Notes under the pieces: generated by a model
Seen by the model: only the letters and a program-made list of their open reading frames with translations
What the model was told of the DNA's origin: nothing
Database searches by the model: none
Made by a program: the position numbers and the translations under genes
Shown here: positions 16,729-25,486 of the stretch, piece after piece
How the letters are laid out: each line of letters begins with the position of its first letter
Numbering within the stretch: position 1 is the stretch's first letter
Origin: Paenibacillus agri
GTDB lineage: Bacteria > Bacillota > Bacilli > Paenibacillales > Paenibacillaceae
Direction: 5' to 3'
NCBI RefSeq assembly: GCF_013359945.1
Contig: NZ_JABWCS010000217.1
Span: forward strand, 1-64,000
Length of the DNA stretch: 64,000 nt

Positions 16729-16757
16729 ATCATACGCTAACTCCGACATGAAAGCAA
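16729..16757 (-). promoter_or_regulatory. SigA-type promoter of rpmE2
   Basis: On the minus strand, TTGCTT (16757-16752) and TATGAT (16734-16729) are separated by exactly 17 bp. The Zur box follows about 13 bases downstream of the -10. Confidence 0.7.
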
Positions 16758-16813
16758 TCTTAATGAAACAGCATTCCCAAAATCAGTTATTTATAATCCA
16801 CTTGTATATAAAG

Positions 16814-16900
16814 TGAACTTAAGAATAGCACATTGCTGATTGATAATATCCTTATCTTTATAGGGCATTCTCAAGTCAGCTTGCCTAATTCTTAAGTTCA
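16814..16900. repeat. Distant 13-bp inverted repeat in the gap before the L31 promoter
   Basis: TGAACTTAAGAAT (16814-16826) recurs inverted as ATTCTTAAGTTCA (16888-16900). It lies between the end of the polysaccharide operon and the L31 promoter. No T run follows either arm, so its role is not clear. Confidence 0.4.
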
Positions 16901-16936
16901 GCTTATGCAGCTCAACAAATCTGTAGTCTTACCTAA

Positions 16937-17803
16937 TCATACATCGTACTCCAGCTGTTTCTTGGCCTGGACAATGAAATCGAGCGGGTTCTCGATAGTG
17001 TCAGGCTGATATTGCACAGCCCCAATCTTTAGTCCCAATTTAACCTTGTATTTACTCATGAACCCGTTATCGTTCAGCTCCAGCAGCTTGTCCTTGATCC
17101 GTTCAATAACGATTTTCGCCCCGTCGCGGTCTGTGAACAGCAGCAGTCCCCATGTGGCATCATCCTTATCCAGCAGGTAGATCGCATCATTGGTGCGGAT
17201 ACTGGACTGGCTGATTTGCGAAAGATCATAGATCGCCTCTGTAAGTTGCTCTTCCGGAATCAAACGCCGGATTTCATCCCAGTACTTAACCTTTACCACA
17301 AGAAGGGTTAAAGGAATCTTGTACCGTGTAGAAATGCCGGTGAACAGGCTGGCATCCTTCTGGAACGCCACACTATTGCGCAGATCGGTATTTTCGTCTA
17401 CTGTTGCCAATTGAGCTGCCCGTTTCTTGAGGCTCTCATTCTCAGTCTGAAGCTGACGGTTGCCTAGCGTGAAGATCCAGACCACAACGGTTAGAAGCGG
17501 GGTCATAATAAGCCAGAAATAGGTGTTCAGACCAATGGTCTCTCCCTGTGATATCGTCTGGAACATAATAAAGAATCCGTATCCGAAAATAAACGCAAGG
17601 TTCAGCACCAGTCCGGCCGTCACTGTAGTGAAATAGGTAACTACCGCCAGGATAAAAGCCACATTCAGGATGATAATGTTCTGGATGTAATGGTTCGGTG
17701 ACCCGGCAATGAACACAATACAGATGTAGGCCAGAACAAGGAATAACAGAAAGGCGGCATCAGATACCAGGATGCTGCGATTACGTCTCACGCTTATCAC
17801 CAC
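16937..17803 (-). CDS. ydaK: Degenerate GGDEF membrane protein, predicted c-di-GMP receptor (YdaK-like)
   Basis: The protein has 288 residues, with four to five membrane helices (about 12-112), a short coiled coil (about 115-135) and a GGDEF-fold domain. The catalytic GGDEF is replaced by DKDDA (212-216), so it cannot make c-di-GMP. The RxxD inhibitory site is intact as RTND (203-206) with the normal five-residue spacing, a pattern typical of c-di-GMP receptors. B. subtilis YdaK is such a receptor in the ydaJKLMN exopolysaccharide operon. Here it is the last gene and overlaps the BcsB-like gene by 23 bases. The GTG at 17803 lacks a strong ribosome site; a second GTG at 17791 follows GGTGAT and is an alternative start. 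Confidence 0.85.
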   Translation of the reverse strand: MVISVRRNRSILVSDAAFLLFLVLAYICIVFIAGSPNHYIQNIIILNVAFILAVVTYFTTVTAGLVLNLAFIFGYGFFIMFQTISQGETIGLNTYFWLIMTPLLTVVVWIFTLGNRQLQTENESLKKRAAQLATVDENTDLRNSVAFQKDASLFTGISTRYKIPLTLLVVKVKYWDEIRRLIPEEQLTEAIYDLSQISQSSIRTNDAIYLLDKDDATWGLLLFTDRDGAKIVIERIKDKLLELNDNGFMSKYKVKLGLKIGAVQYQPDTIENPLDFIVQAKKQLEYDV

Positions 17804-19874
17804 GTTTCTTCATATGTTTGCGAAGCAGCAGAATCAAGGATACCAGCACCAACGCAATGACCAGCACGGTTGCGACTACAAAGCCGAGCACGTCGCCTCG
17901 TTCCAGGACTTGCTGCACTGCCGAGTCCTTCTCGGCACCGGAGACGGTCTTAAAGCGATAGGCACTGACGTTGCCATCTTTGTCGGCTACTACACCATCA
18001 CCGAACACCTTCCATTTGTCTTTCTCGGTGGCGAGCAGCCTGGAAGCCACATAATAATCATCGGAGCTAACGCCCGTAATAGCCAGCATCCCCCGGCCCG
18101 CTGCAAAAGGTGATTCGATCAACTGCAGGGTACCGATCTCACCACCATAGCTGTCTTCAATGCTCATTTTTTCATTCGAGGTAATTCTAGTGCCGTCGGT
18201 ATTGTATTTAAAATACAGCTTGTCATTACTATCACGGATGACCTTATTGTCTTTGTAGCTGCCGATGGCGATGATATTGTTGTTCTTCAGACGGTCTGCG
18301 TTGACATTATCCTGATAGAACTGGATATCACCCGTATTGCCATCCGCATACTGGCCTAGCAAATTGATCACATTAGATACGCTGCGAAACGTATAATCAT
18401 CCAACATCTGCGGAAGCACTATGGCGACATGATTATAGACCCCATCGCGCAGGAACGGATACGGATAGTTGTTGAACAAGAGATCGGTGCGGTCCTTTGT
18501 GTTCAGATGCATCATAGAGTCCTTGCCGATATACGCCCATGGCATTTGCTCTGTATTCGGCGTACAGATCGCGTTCGTTACTTCCAGATCAAAGGCCACC
18601 TTGACCGAAAAGTTGCCCGAGATGTTCAGATTCTGCGGAATGGCCAGATTCAGGGTATCCCCGTTCGCCAGCTCCCGATTCAGCTTCTTGCTTCCGATCG
18701 GGGTATCGTTGATGCTAACCGTCACCATCGCACGGTCGAAGTCCAGATTTTGCGCATAGCGGAGATCCAGACTGATCTTACCGGCATCGGCAATCGAACG
18801 GTTGGAAGGCAACGAGACAAAGTAAGTTTGCTCCTGATGATACGGTCCGGTTAGCTTGTCCCCGCTCTCGGTAAAAGTAATATTGGAGCTAAGGGCGAAC
18901 GGAGGCGTAGCTACCTCTGTCGTATCACCGACAACCTTCAGATCACTACTGATCTGACGGGTAAGCTGTCCATTGCTGAGCAGCCGACCGGCCTTAATCA
19001 GCAGGTTCTCATCCCTGGAGGTGACAACCAGCGTAGGCCGTGTGTCTTTGTTGACCAGTTGGATGATTGCATGAGTCCCCATATCCTCCGATGCAGTAAT
19101 TGCGGCCTTGAGGTTGGCGGGGAGCCGGTCATACATAGCTACCAGCACTACCGCTTCTTTATCCTGAACGGTATCGCTCCGGTAAGGAAGCAGTGCAATG
19201 GTGCGGTCATTCACTGTATTGGCCTTGGCGTACCCGGAGAGAGCGTAAGACGCTGCTTCCAGCTCCACACCCGTGGCGTTCTCTGGCACGGCGAGCAGGC
19301 TTTTGCCCCCTTTGACCATATCAATGCCTGAGAAACGCTTACTGAAGTCGCTAATGCCTCCAGTCAGGGCTTTCGGCGTGTAGACTACACTTACACTTGA
19401 GGTATTGAACAAATGCAGCCAGTTATCCGGCGTATTATCAATAGTACAGAGCTGATCGTCAGTTATCTTGGTCCGCAAATATCCCTGAATGCTAAGCGTG
19501 TTCGTCCCTTGCTTCAGGAATCCCTTCGGTGCCGGGATGATCAGTTGCTGCTCCCCGTTGTTCCCAAGTGAGGGCCGGAAGGTGTAGAAGGGACTGCCGT
19601 TGAGCGACAGGGTCACACTCGACAACTGATCTTCTGTAATTTGCGAAATTTGAAAATGCAGGTTGATCTTGAGATCTTGTACATTCCAGTAATCCATGAT
19701 CTCAAAGAACTGCTGCCGGGAGCTTGTCCCCGTCAATGAGGAGTCGGTTCCGGTAAAGAAAGTCTCATAGCTCTTCCCTTGGGCTCCAGGAAGAACTTCG
19801 GCAGCCACGACATGCAAGGGGACCAGGAAAAGGGTGAGGCAGACCGCCCATATTGCCAGTTGTTTTTTTATCAT
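17781..19874 (-). CDS. ydaN: BcsB-like exopolysaccharide export/assembly subunit (YdaN-like)
   Basis: The protein has 697 residues, with a signal peptide (cut near VVAAEVLP), a large extracellular beta-rich region with the cellulose synthase subunit B pattern (carbohydrate-binding and flavodoxin-like repeats, for example SVTLSLNGSPFYTF and MVTVSINDTPIGSKKL), and a C-terminal membrane helix (LGFVVATVLVIALVLVSL) followed by a basic tail. It likely guides the polymer leaving the GT2 synthase encoded just upstream, as BcsB does with BcsA. AGGAGAG precedes the ATG. The 3' end overlaps the YdaK-like gene. Confidence 0.85.
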   Translation of the reverse strand: MIKKQLAIWAVCLTLFLVPLHVVAAEVLPGAQGKSYETFFTGTDSSLTGTSSRQQFFEIMDYWNVQDLKINLHFQISQITEDQLSSVTLSLNGSPFYTFRPSLGNNGEQQLIIPAPKGFLKQGTNTLSIQGYLRTKITDDQLCTIDNTPDNWLHLFNTSSVSVVYTPKALTGGISDFSKRFSGIDMVKGGKSLLAVPENATGVELEAASYALSGYAKANTVNDRTIALLPYRSDTVQDKEAVVLVAMYDRLPANLKAAITASEDMGTHAIIQLVNKDTRPTLVVTSRDENLLIKAGRLLSNGQLTRQISSDLKVVGDTTEVATPPFALSSNITFTESGDKLTGPYHQEQTYFVSLPSNRSIADAGKISLDLRYAQNLDFDRAMVTVSINDTPIGSKKLNRELANGDTLNLAIPQNLNISGNFSVKVAFDLEVTNAICTPNTEQMPWAYIGKDSMMHLNTKDRTDLLFNNYPYPFLRDGVYNHVAIVLPQMLDDYTFRSVSNVINLLGQYADGNTGDIQFYQDNVNADRLKNNNIIAIGSYKDNKVIRDSNDKLYFKYNTDGTRITSNEKMSIEDSYGGEIGTLQLIESPFAAGRGMLAITGVSSDDYYVASRLLATEKDKWKVFGDGVVADKDGNVSAYRFKTVSGAEKDSAVQQVLERGDVLGFVVATVLVIALVLVSLILLLRKHMKKRGDKRET

Positions 19875-19946
19875 CGTTGAACTCTCCTGTTGTCTTGTAT
19901 TTCTCTTCCATCGACAGCGGGTTCAAGCTCTGCCCGCCGTCCGGTG

Positions 19947-21197
19947 TTAATAACGCTCGGTCTTGTACCATTTGGCTTCCCGTTTAAAGATCTGATCCTT
20001 CATATAGTTATACAATCCATAGGCCGCAACCACCATCCACATCTGACAATAAGAGACATACATCAGCAAGATGATCCATAGGTTGGAGACGCTCATCTCG
20101 CCTTTCTCCGTCGTCAGTGTAATAAAAGTACCTACTATGAACAGGATAACCGCCAGCAGCCAAAGAAAGTTGCTTAATCCGGCAATAGTCGTATGTACAT
20201 AACCCAACGCATGCAGAATCAGCAGGATATCAGAAGTCACGAGCGAGGTCAGAAGAAGGAAATAGATGGACAGGAAATACAGGATATCGAAGCGGACTCG
20301 CTTCGCAGATCGGTTAAAGAGTAACGGGATATTTTTAACGATGACATATATATTGCCCTTAGCCCAGCGCGTCCGCTGCTTGAACCAGACCTTCACCGTC
20401 TGTGGCTCCTGCTCCCAGGTCACAGCCTTCGGCTGGAATTTGATCCGGTAGCCCATCATATAGATGCGGAAGCTGATCTCCGTGTCCTCTGCGATCGCCT
20501 TGACATCCCAGCCACCGATACTCTCCACAATCGATCTGCGCATAATGAAGTTGGTGCCTGGGATGGTGCACAGCTTGAACAGCTTCCAGCGGCCTGCCTG
20601 CGCCATCCATTGAAAAGAGAGGGTCTCAATATTAATAAACCGGGTCATTAAGCTCGCATCACGGTTACGGGTTCGGAATTTCCCGATCACCGCGCCTAAG
20701 GTAGCATCATTCATAATCTCCCCAACGAGATACCTCAGCGCCGTTTTCTCAGGTGTATTGTCAGCATCATAGATGGCGATCAGTTCCCCCTTGCTGTGGG
20801 TGAAACCAATATTGAGGGCATTGGACTTGCCCTTACCGCCTGTTATAGCATCCGTATTGATCACGATCAGGTTACGCTCAGGATGGCGATCCTTGATATT
20901 CCCGAGCAGTTCCGCGCTATTATCCGACGAATTGTCATTGATGACAATGATCTCATAGCGGTCATGCGGGTAATCCAGCTCCAGCAGCGACTCCACCGTC
21001 CGACTGATGACAACGCCCTCATTATGGGCCGGTACCATGATGGAGACGAAGGGGATCTCACCCTTGATCGCAGGTACTTCTTCATCTTCAGATTTAATGT
21101 AATACAAGTATCCGGCAATAATAAGAACCACATTCACCAGCAGCAGTGACCAGATGCAGACCACCGCGATTACCATCAACACATCCGAGATTGTCAT
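19947..21197 (-). CDS. ydaM: Processive family 2 glycosyltransferase (BcsA/YdaM-like polysaccharide synthase)
   Basis: Membrane synthase that polymerises a sugar from a nucleotide-sugar donor and passes the chain across the membrane. It has 416 residues: one N-terminal helix, a cytoplasmic GT2 domain and about four C-terminal helices. The catalytic set is visible: VPAHNE, DADN (144-147), AEDTE (236-240) with the catalytic Asp238, and QRTRW (274-278) marking a processive enzyme. No PilZ domain is present, so c-di-GMP control must come from a partner, most simply the degenerate GGDEF protein of the same operon. The polymer is not known. Confidence 0.9.
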   Translation of the reverse strand: MTISDVLMVIAVVCIWSLLLVNVVLIIAGYLYYIKSEDEEVPAIKGEIPFVSIMVPAHNEGVVISRTVESLLELDYPHDRYEIIVINDNSSDNSAELLGNIKDRHPERNLIVINTDAITGGKGKSNALNIGFTHSKGELIAIYDADNTPEKTALRYLVGEIMNDATLGAVIGKFRTRNRDASLMTRFINIETLSFQWMAQAGRWKLFKLCTIPGTNFIMRRSIVESIGGWDVKAIAEDTEISFRIYMMGYRIKFQPKAVTWEQEPQTVKVWFKQRTRWAKGNIYVIVKNIPLLFNRSAKRVRFDILYFLSIYFLLLTSLVTSDILLILHALGYVHTTIAGLSNFLWLLAVILFIVGTFITLTTEKGEMSVSNLWIILLMYVSYCQMWMVVAAYGLYNYMKDQIFKREAKWYKTERY

Positions 21198-21225
21198 GGT
21201 TTTCTCCTAAGAACAAATTATTTTC

Positions 21226-22770
21226 TTATTTCATATATTTACGGCGATACATCCGGTAGCCGATAACGAGCAGCCCGCCGAAGAACACCAAGGACACGAT
21301 AATCGCCACAATAAAGAACTGGTTCTGTACACTGAACAGCCTGGTGAAGCTCTTGACCTGCTCATGTTCATACTCGAAGTCTGCGCTCACAGCCTTGGGG
21401 CTGTAATCTATATTCAGCTCTTGACCATTTATAGAGATCACGCCCTGCGAAGAGGTAATGATATGGGTATCCGTAGCCACCCTATGTGCTTCCTGCTTAT
21501 AATCTGAAAAAGGAATCCAGGACTGCTCCAGCTTCTGCAATAGCTTCTCCATTCCAGCTTCATCCTCCGGAAAATCGGCGACTATAGCGGTGTCCATTGG
21601 TAGATCTGTCAGTCCACTGCTCCCTGTTTTGTATTGTGTCACTAGATCATCCAGTGGCACACTGTATAGTGAGGAGATAAATGCCTTCGATGTATTGGTC
21701 TGCTCCATATAATGGAGTTCCTTATTAGGAAAAAGCACTGCCGAGTCAAAGAAAAGGAGGCCGGTCTGTGCATATTCCTTGTCATAGGTCCAGTAGCTTT
21801 CTGCTCCGACTCCAAGTGGCGCAACGCCCTGATCTGCCAGCAGATTGATGAAGATGCTCATCTTCTCCCGCAGCGTATCGTCGCTCCGGCTAATGACGGG
21901 GCCAATCACCGGGACATTAACCACAATACTGCCGTTACGGGCTTGAACAGCCTTCAGCGCCTCCAGGTACCGCAGCATTGCCGGAAAATCAGTATTGGTA
22001 AAGACGGGGCGGATACTCGCAATGAAAGGAATGCCCTTCTGGTATAACTGGTCGGCCATCTGTTGCAGCAGGTTTAGATCAGTGAACGGATAAATCTCTT
22101 TTAATACGAGATACGAATGAGGGGTATCTGTAATATGAAGCCACTCTCTCAGCACACAGGCCATCGCCAGTGAGCTTCCATCTCCCTGTTTCAGATAAGG
22201 GACATACGTATATTTCCCACTGCCCACAGCATAAGGAACCTGTACACTGCTTCCGAGAAACAACAGATTCCCATATGACCGCTCTGCTTGGCTTGCGGCA
22301 ATATAAGGCATATCTTGCACCTGCAGGTTTGCCTCCGGCAACCCGCCAATCCTTAGACTCGCGCTACCGCCAGGCTGTATAGCCACCGATAGATGCAGTG
22401 CCTCTTTCGTGTCAGCCGTAGGGTTATACCCAATATGCAAATATTGCCCCTTATAATCCGCTAAATCCTCCAGAAAAACATGATTGTCAGTAGTAATATC
22501 AGCGGCATTTATTACCGTTATCACATTGGAATAATCACTCATGGAGCCTTTAACATATTGATCGAGGTGCACCAGTGTAACCTGCGCACTGTAGGCCGCC
22601 AGCTGCTTTTGAAGCTCATCAACATTGCCCTCGCGTACGGTCCCTTTCGCCAGACTATCGAACAGCAGCAGGACACGCGGCGGCGCGGCGGCAGATTGCG
22701 CAGGGGTAGGCGTAAGGAGCAGCAGACAGAGAAATAACGGCAGTACAACCATTGCGACTCGATTCCTCAC
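21226..22770 (-). CDS. ydaL: DUF2334 (YdaL-like) exported protein, probably a pseudo-deacetylase
   Basis: The protein has 514 residues, with a signal peptide (cut near AQSAA), an extracellular body and a C-terminal membrane helix (IVAIIVSLVFFGGLLVIGYR). The middle (about 215-400) follows the DUF2334 polysaccharide-deacetylase pattern: YLVLKEIYPFTD, QKGIPFIASIRPVF. The Asp pair normally found at the first motif reads KE (224-225). The segment that usually carries HGYTHQ reads VNVPVIG (284-290), so the metal ligands seem lost. It may bind rather than deacetylate the polymer. The GTG start overlaps the upstream stop as GTGA, showing translational coupling. An ATG at 22752 is an alternative. Confidence 0.8.
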   Translation of the reverse strand: MRNRVAMVVLPLFLCLLLLTPTPAQSAAAPPRVLLLFDSLAKGTVREGNVDELQKQLAAYSAQVTLVHLDQYVKGSMSDYSNVITVINAADITTDNHVFLEDLADYKGQYLHIGYNPTADTKEALHLSVAIQPGGSASLRIGGLPEANLQVQDMPYIAASQAERSYGNLLFLGSSVQVPYAVGSGKYTYVPYLKQGDGSSLAMACVLREWLHITDTPHSYLVLKEIYPFTDLNLLQQMADQLYQKGIPFIASIRPVFTNTDFPAMLRYLEALKAVQARNGSIVVNVPVIGPVISRSDDTLREKMSIFINLLADQGVAPLGVGAESYWTYDKEYAQTGLLFFDSAVLFPNKELHYMEQTNTSKAFISSLYSVPLDDLVTQYKTGSSGLTDLPMDTAIVADFPEDEAGMEKLLQKLEQSWIPFSDYKQEAHRVATDTHIITSSQGVISINGQELNIDYSPKAVSADFEYEHEQVKSFTRLFSVQNQFFIVAIIVSLVFFGGLLVIGYRMYRRKYMK

Positions 22771-24299
22771 GCGCCCACACCCTCATGCACTTCCGGATTA
22801 TAAGCACCGGTTGTATTCCGCTCTACATCCTTGAATATGGAACGGCCAATGACATTGGACACGGCCAGGAAGGTTACGAGATCGAACGATAACGTGAACA
22901 GAAATTCGTGTTTGGATAAATCGGCATCACCCGCTCCGATAATCGAAACCAAGATACCCGATACCCCTACGCCCATCGTTGCCAGCACGAGCGCCATGCG
23001 CTGAATTCCCCGCAGGTTCCCTTCCTTGACAGCTGCTATACAGGATGGCATGTACAATCCCAGAATTACCAGCACCCAGATAACAACAAAACCGAATGTA
23101 TGAGGAGCAAGCTTTTGTTTAAGTAGGCTGTAGCCAGAGAAGAAAAGGGTGTGTGCACCATATTCTTTTCCCGCAGATTTCTCGTAATTCCCCATCGCCG
23201 GCGGCCTTATTGTAAACGCGCTTTTGGCAGCTACATTCAGAATAGAAGTCAACTGCCCCGGATTGCTGGCATAGTATTTCAGAATCGGACCGAACCCGTA
23301 TTGACTGTAGAACTCTCTCTGGAGAATAGGTGATTTCACATCAATCGTACTGTATTGCTCATAGTAAATCGTCCCTTTCAAAATGGCGTACTGTTCATCG
23401 ATGCCAAAGGACTTCAGTGTATCTTCCGGGTTCGAGGACAGATTTAGCACCCCGCGGGTCATGGCATGGTATTGGTTGATATCCACAAATTCTTTGGAAA
23501 TATTCAAGTAGGTGGCAACACCAGTGAGCATCATAAAGATTACAGAGCCCATAGTCAGCCAGCGAAAGAAAGCATCCTTGCGAATCCAGATAAGTGTGAT
23601 GGCTAGCACGGAGATAATCATGCCCACTGGGGCATTTTGCTGCTTGGAGGTGGTCAGGATAACCGTGCTAGTGACCAATAAGGCCAGCATCGCGTAGTCA
23701 TTGTATCGTTTGCGGTATAATGCCAGCCAGGAACCGAACACGAAAATCATCATGATCGTGACCACACTTTCACCAAAAAAGGAGTTAAAAAAAGCCGTAT
23801 AGGCCGTATCGCCAAAGATAAAAATAGCAATCGCTGCAATTAGCAGCCCTTGCTTGCGGGACATTTTCCACGTAATCGATTCTATCAGAATATAAATAGC
23901 GCACACATACAGTATGGTATACATCGCAGCTTGAAAACGAACATCAAACACCTTATCGCTATACAACAACTTGTTCAGGCCGATCGCCAGCTTGATAAAC
24001 AACGACTGGGAAGAGCTCAGAATCGCTTGGTTCTCATTGTAATACTGAAAGATTCCGAACTGCTTGATAAAGTAGCCAAAGTACTGACTGTCATAGTCCG
24101 GCTGGTTGAAATAAAGCCCGTTGCTGTAAGTGATGCGAAAGAAATCGCCATTATCGGCCATACCAATATAGGGGGCTGTAAATAAGGCGATAACGGTAAT
24201 AATCAATACCCCAGATGCTGCTATAAATGCCGGGGAAGTCAAGGTGTTGGAAAACATCAGCTTTTGTCGAAATGAAGGTCTGAGATTGTATTCAAGCAT
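22767..24299 (-). CDS. Polytopic membrane protein, WsfD-like glycan hexosyltransferase candidate
   Basis: The protein has 510 residues and about 11-12 membrane helices. After the first helix comes a loop with ADNGDFFRITYSNGLYF, an acidic loop of the kind seen in lipid-linked-sugar glycosyltransferases of the GT-C fold, and there is a large extracellular loop between about 270 and 370. It resembles proteins annotated as glycan biosynthesis hexose transferase WsfD; I hold this as a likely but not certain family call. In B. subtilis the ydaJKLMN operon has no such member, so it may decorate or transfer the polymer. It is coupled to the DUF2334 gene by a 4-base overlap. Confidence 0.65.
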   Translation of the reverse strand: MLEYNLRPSFRQKLMFSNTLTSPAFIAASGVLIITVIALFTAPYIGMADNGDFFRITYSNGLYFNQPDYDSQYFGYFIKQFGIFQYYNENQAILSSSQSLFIKLAIGLNKLLYSDKVFDVRFQAAMYTILYVCAIYILIESITWKMSRKQGLLIAAIAIFIFGDTAYTAFFNSFFGESVVTIMMIFVFGSWLALYRKRYNDYAMLALLVTSTVILTTSKQQNAPVGMIISVLAITLIWIRKDAFFRWLTMGSVIFMMLTGVATYLNISKEFVDINQYHAMTRGVLNLSSNPEDTLKSFGIDEQYAILKGTIYYEQYSTIDVKSPILQREFYSQYGFGPILKYYASNPGQLTSILNVAAKSAFTIRPPAMGNYEKSAGKEYGAHTLFFSGYSLLKQKLAPHTFGFVVIWVLVILGLYMPSCIAAVKEGNLRGIQRMALVLATMGVGVSGILVSIIGAGDADLSKHEFLFTLSFDLVTFLAVSNVIGRSIFKDVERNTTGAYNPEVHEGVGA

Positions 24300-24327
24300 A
24301 GAGTTTCCTTTCCTTCTGTACAGTTTG

Positions 24328-25482
24328 CTATTCGTAAGTGTAAGCCAACAACGCCATCAGATTGTCAAAAGAGTAGGCTTGTCCGCTCGCCGTGTCACCG
24401 AACCCTCCATACAGTACACTTCCCGTATCTAGCACACGGAACTCGTTCATCCGTTCGATACTTGTACGGTAGAGTTGATCATCTGCGAGCTGCGCCCCGA
24501 TCATAGCCGTTATGGCATAAATCGCTGTGGAACGAATATCATTCACCGGAGTGCCTTCCCGCGTATATTGACCATAGAGTGTTCCCGCCTCCACCTGCTC
24601 GCGGATAAACCGGATGCTGGCAGGCTTCTGCAAATGGACCTCCGACAAGGCCAGTATAGTCAGCAGCGATTCTACTGTATTAATATTCTCAGATTTATAA
24701 CTGCCGGTTTCATAATCAAAGCGGGTCTCATAGAACGGAAATGAATCCGAGAGATAGCCCTGCTCCTGAATTTCCTGCATGTTGTGCATAAGCACGGCGC
24801 GTTCCTCAACAGGAATCGACAATTTCTGCAACACACTCATATCAATATAACATAAAGTTACAAACTTGTTAGTGAGATTGTATTTTTTATCGTAAAAATC
24901 GTACATATATCCGTCTTTCACATTGTAATGATAAAATCTTTGCCCGTACTTCGCCGCTTCCTGCGAGTAGCCCTCATCCTTAAAGGCCGTTCCGGCCTCC
25001 TCCAGCGCCCCGATTAAGCGCAGATCATCCACTGCCGCATTCACAGGGTACTGCTTCTGTAGCTTAGGACTAAAGCGATAGCTGAAGCCGCCCTCCATAT
25101 CAAATGTCTTCTTTGCCTTCTCCCACTCAGCACCGAATAAGGCTTGGTTGCCGGTAAGCACTGCATATCTCATCATCAAAGACGCCGATTCGCTTAAGAT
25201 CTCGTGTCCGGTGGCAGCCTCGCCCTTTTGGTCGGTATCCAGCAGATTTGTGTATACGCCGTACTCTCCAGTAAGTCTGGAGGAGATGAATGAATAGAGC
25301 GTCTGTGCCTCCGCCATCTCTCCTGTCTTATGCACCACCCTGTCTGTCTCCTGCGGAGCTTCCGTATGGCTAATAGGCTCTTGGATAGCAGTCTTTACAG
25401 TCGTTTCGCAAGCAGATAACACGCTCATGCTGATGGCTATTACTGCAATAGAGCTCAGCTTTCGTTTCATAGTTGGCTTCAA
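24328..25482 (-). CDS. ydaJ: GH8-like lipoprotein glycosidase (YdaJ-like)
   Basis: The protein has 384 residues. The lipobox LSAC (Cys25) makes it a lipoprotein on the outer face of the membrane. The (alpha/alpha)6 helical body resembles glycoside hydrolase family 8 and BcsZ. Glu98 in ILSES stands where the catalytic acid lies in GH8 (SEG), and AAVDDLRLIGAL (Asp152/153) matches the second conserved acidic block. It probably trims or releases the polymer, as BcsZ does for cellulose. The start is TTG at 25482, nine bases after AAGGGA and 4 bases after the MFS stop; the ATG at 25470 is an alternative. Confidence 0.82.
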   Translation of the reverse strand: MKPTMKRKLSSIAVIAISMSVLSACETTVKTAIQEPISHTEAPQETDRVVHKTGEMAEAQTLYSFISSRLTGEYGVYTNLLDTDQKGEAATGHEILSESASLMMRYAVLTGNQALFGAEWEKAKKTFDMEGGFSYRFSPKLQKQYPVNAAVDDLRLIGALEEAGTAFKDEGYSQEAAKYGQRFYHYNVKDGYMYDFYDKKYNLTNKFVTLCYIDMSVLQKLSIPVEERAVLMHNMQEIQEQGYLSDSFPFYETRFDYETGSYKSENINTVESLLTILALSEVHLQKPASIRFIREQVEAGTLYGQYTREGTPVNDIRSTAIYAITAMIGAQLADDQLYRTSIERMNEFRVLDTGSVLYGGFGDTASGQAYSFDNLMALLAYTYE

Positions 25483-25486
25483 TATG

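Noticed and set aside
19875..19946. Small frame in the gap between the GT2 and BcsB-like genes
   Set aside because: The 68-codon frame starts inside one gene and ends inside the next, with no start signal of its own.
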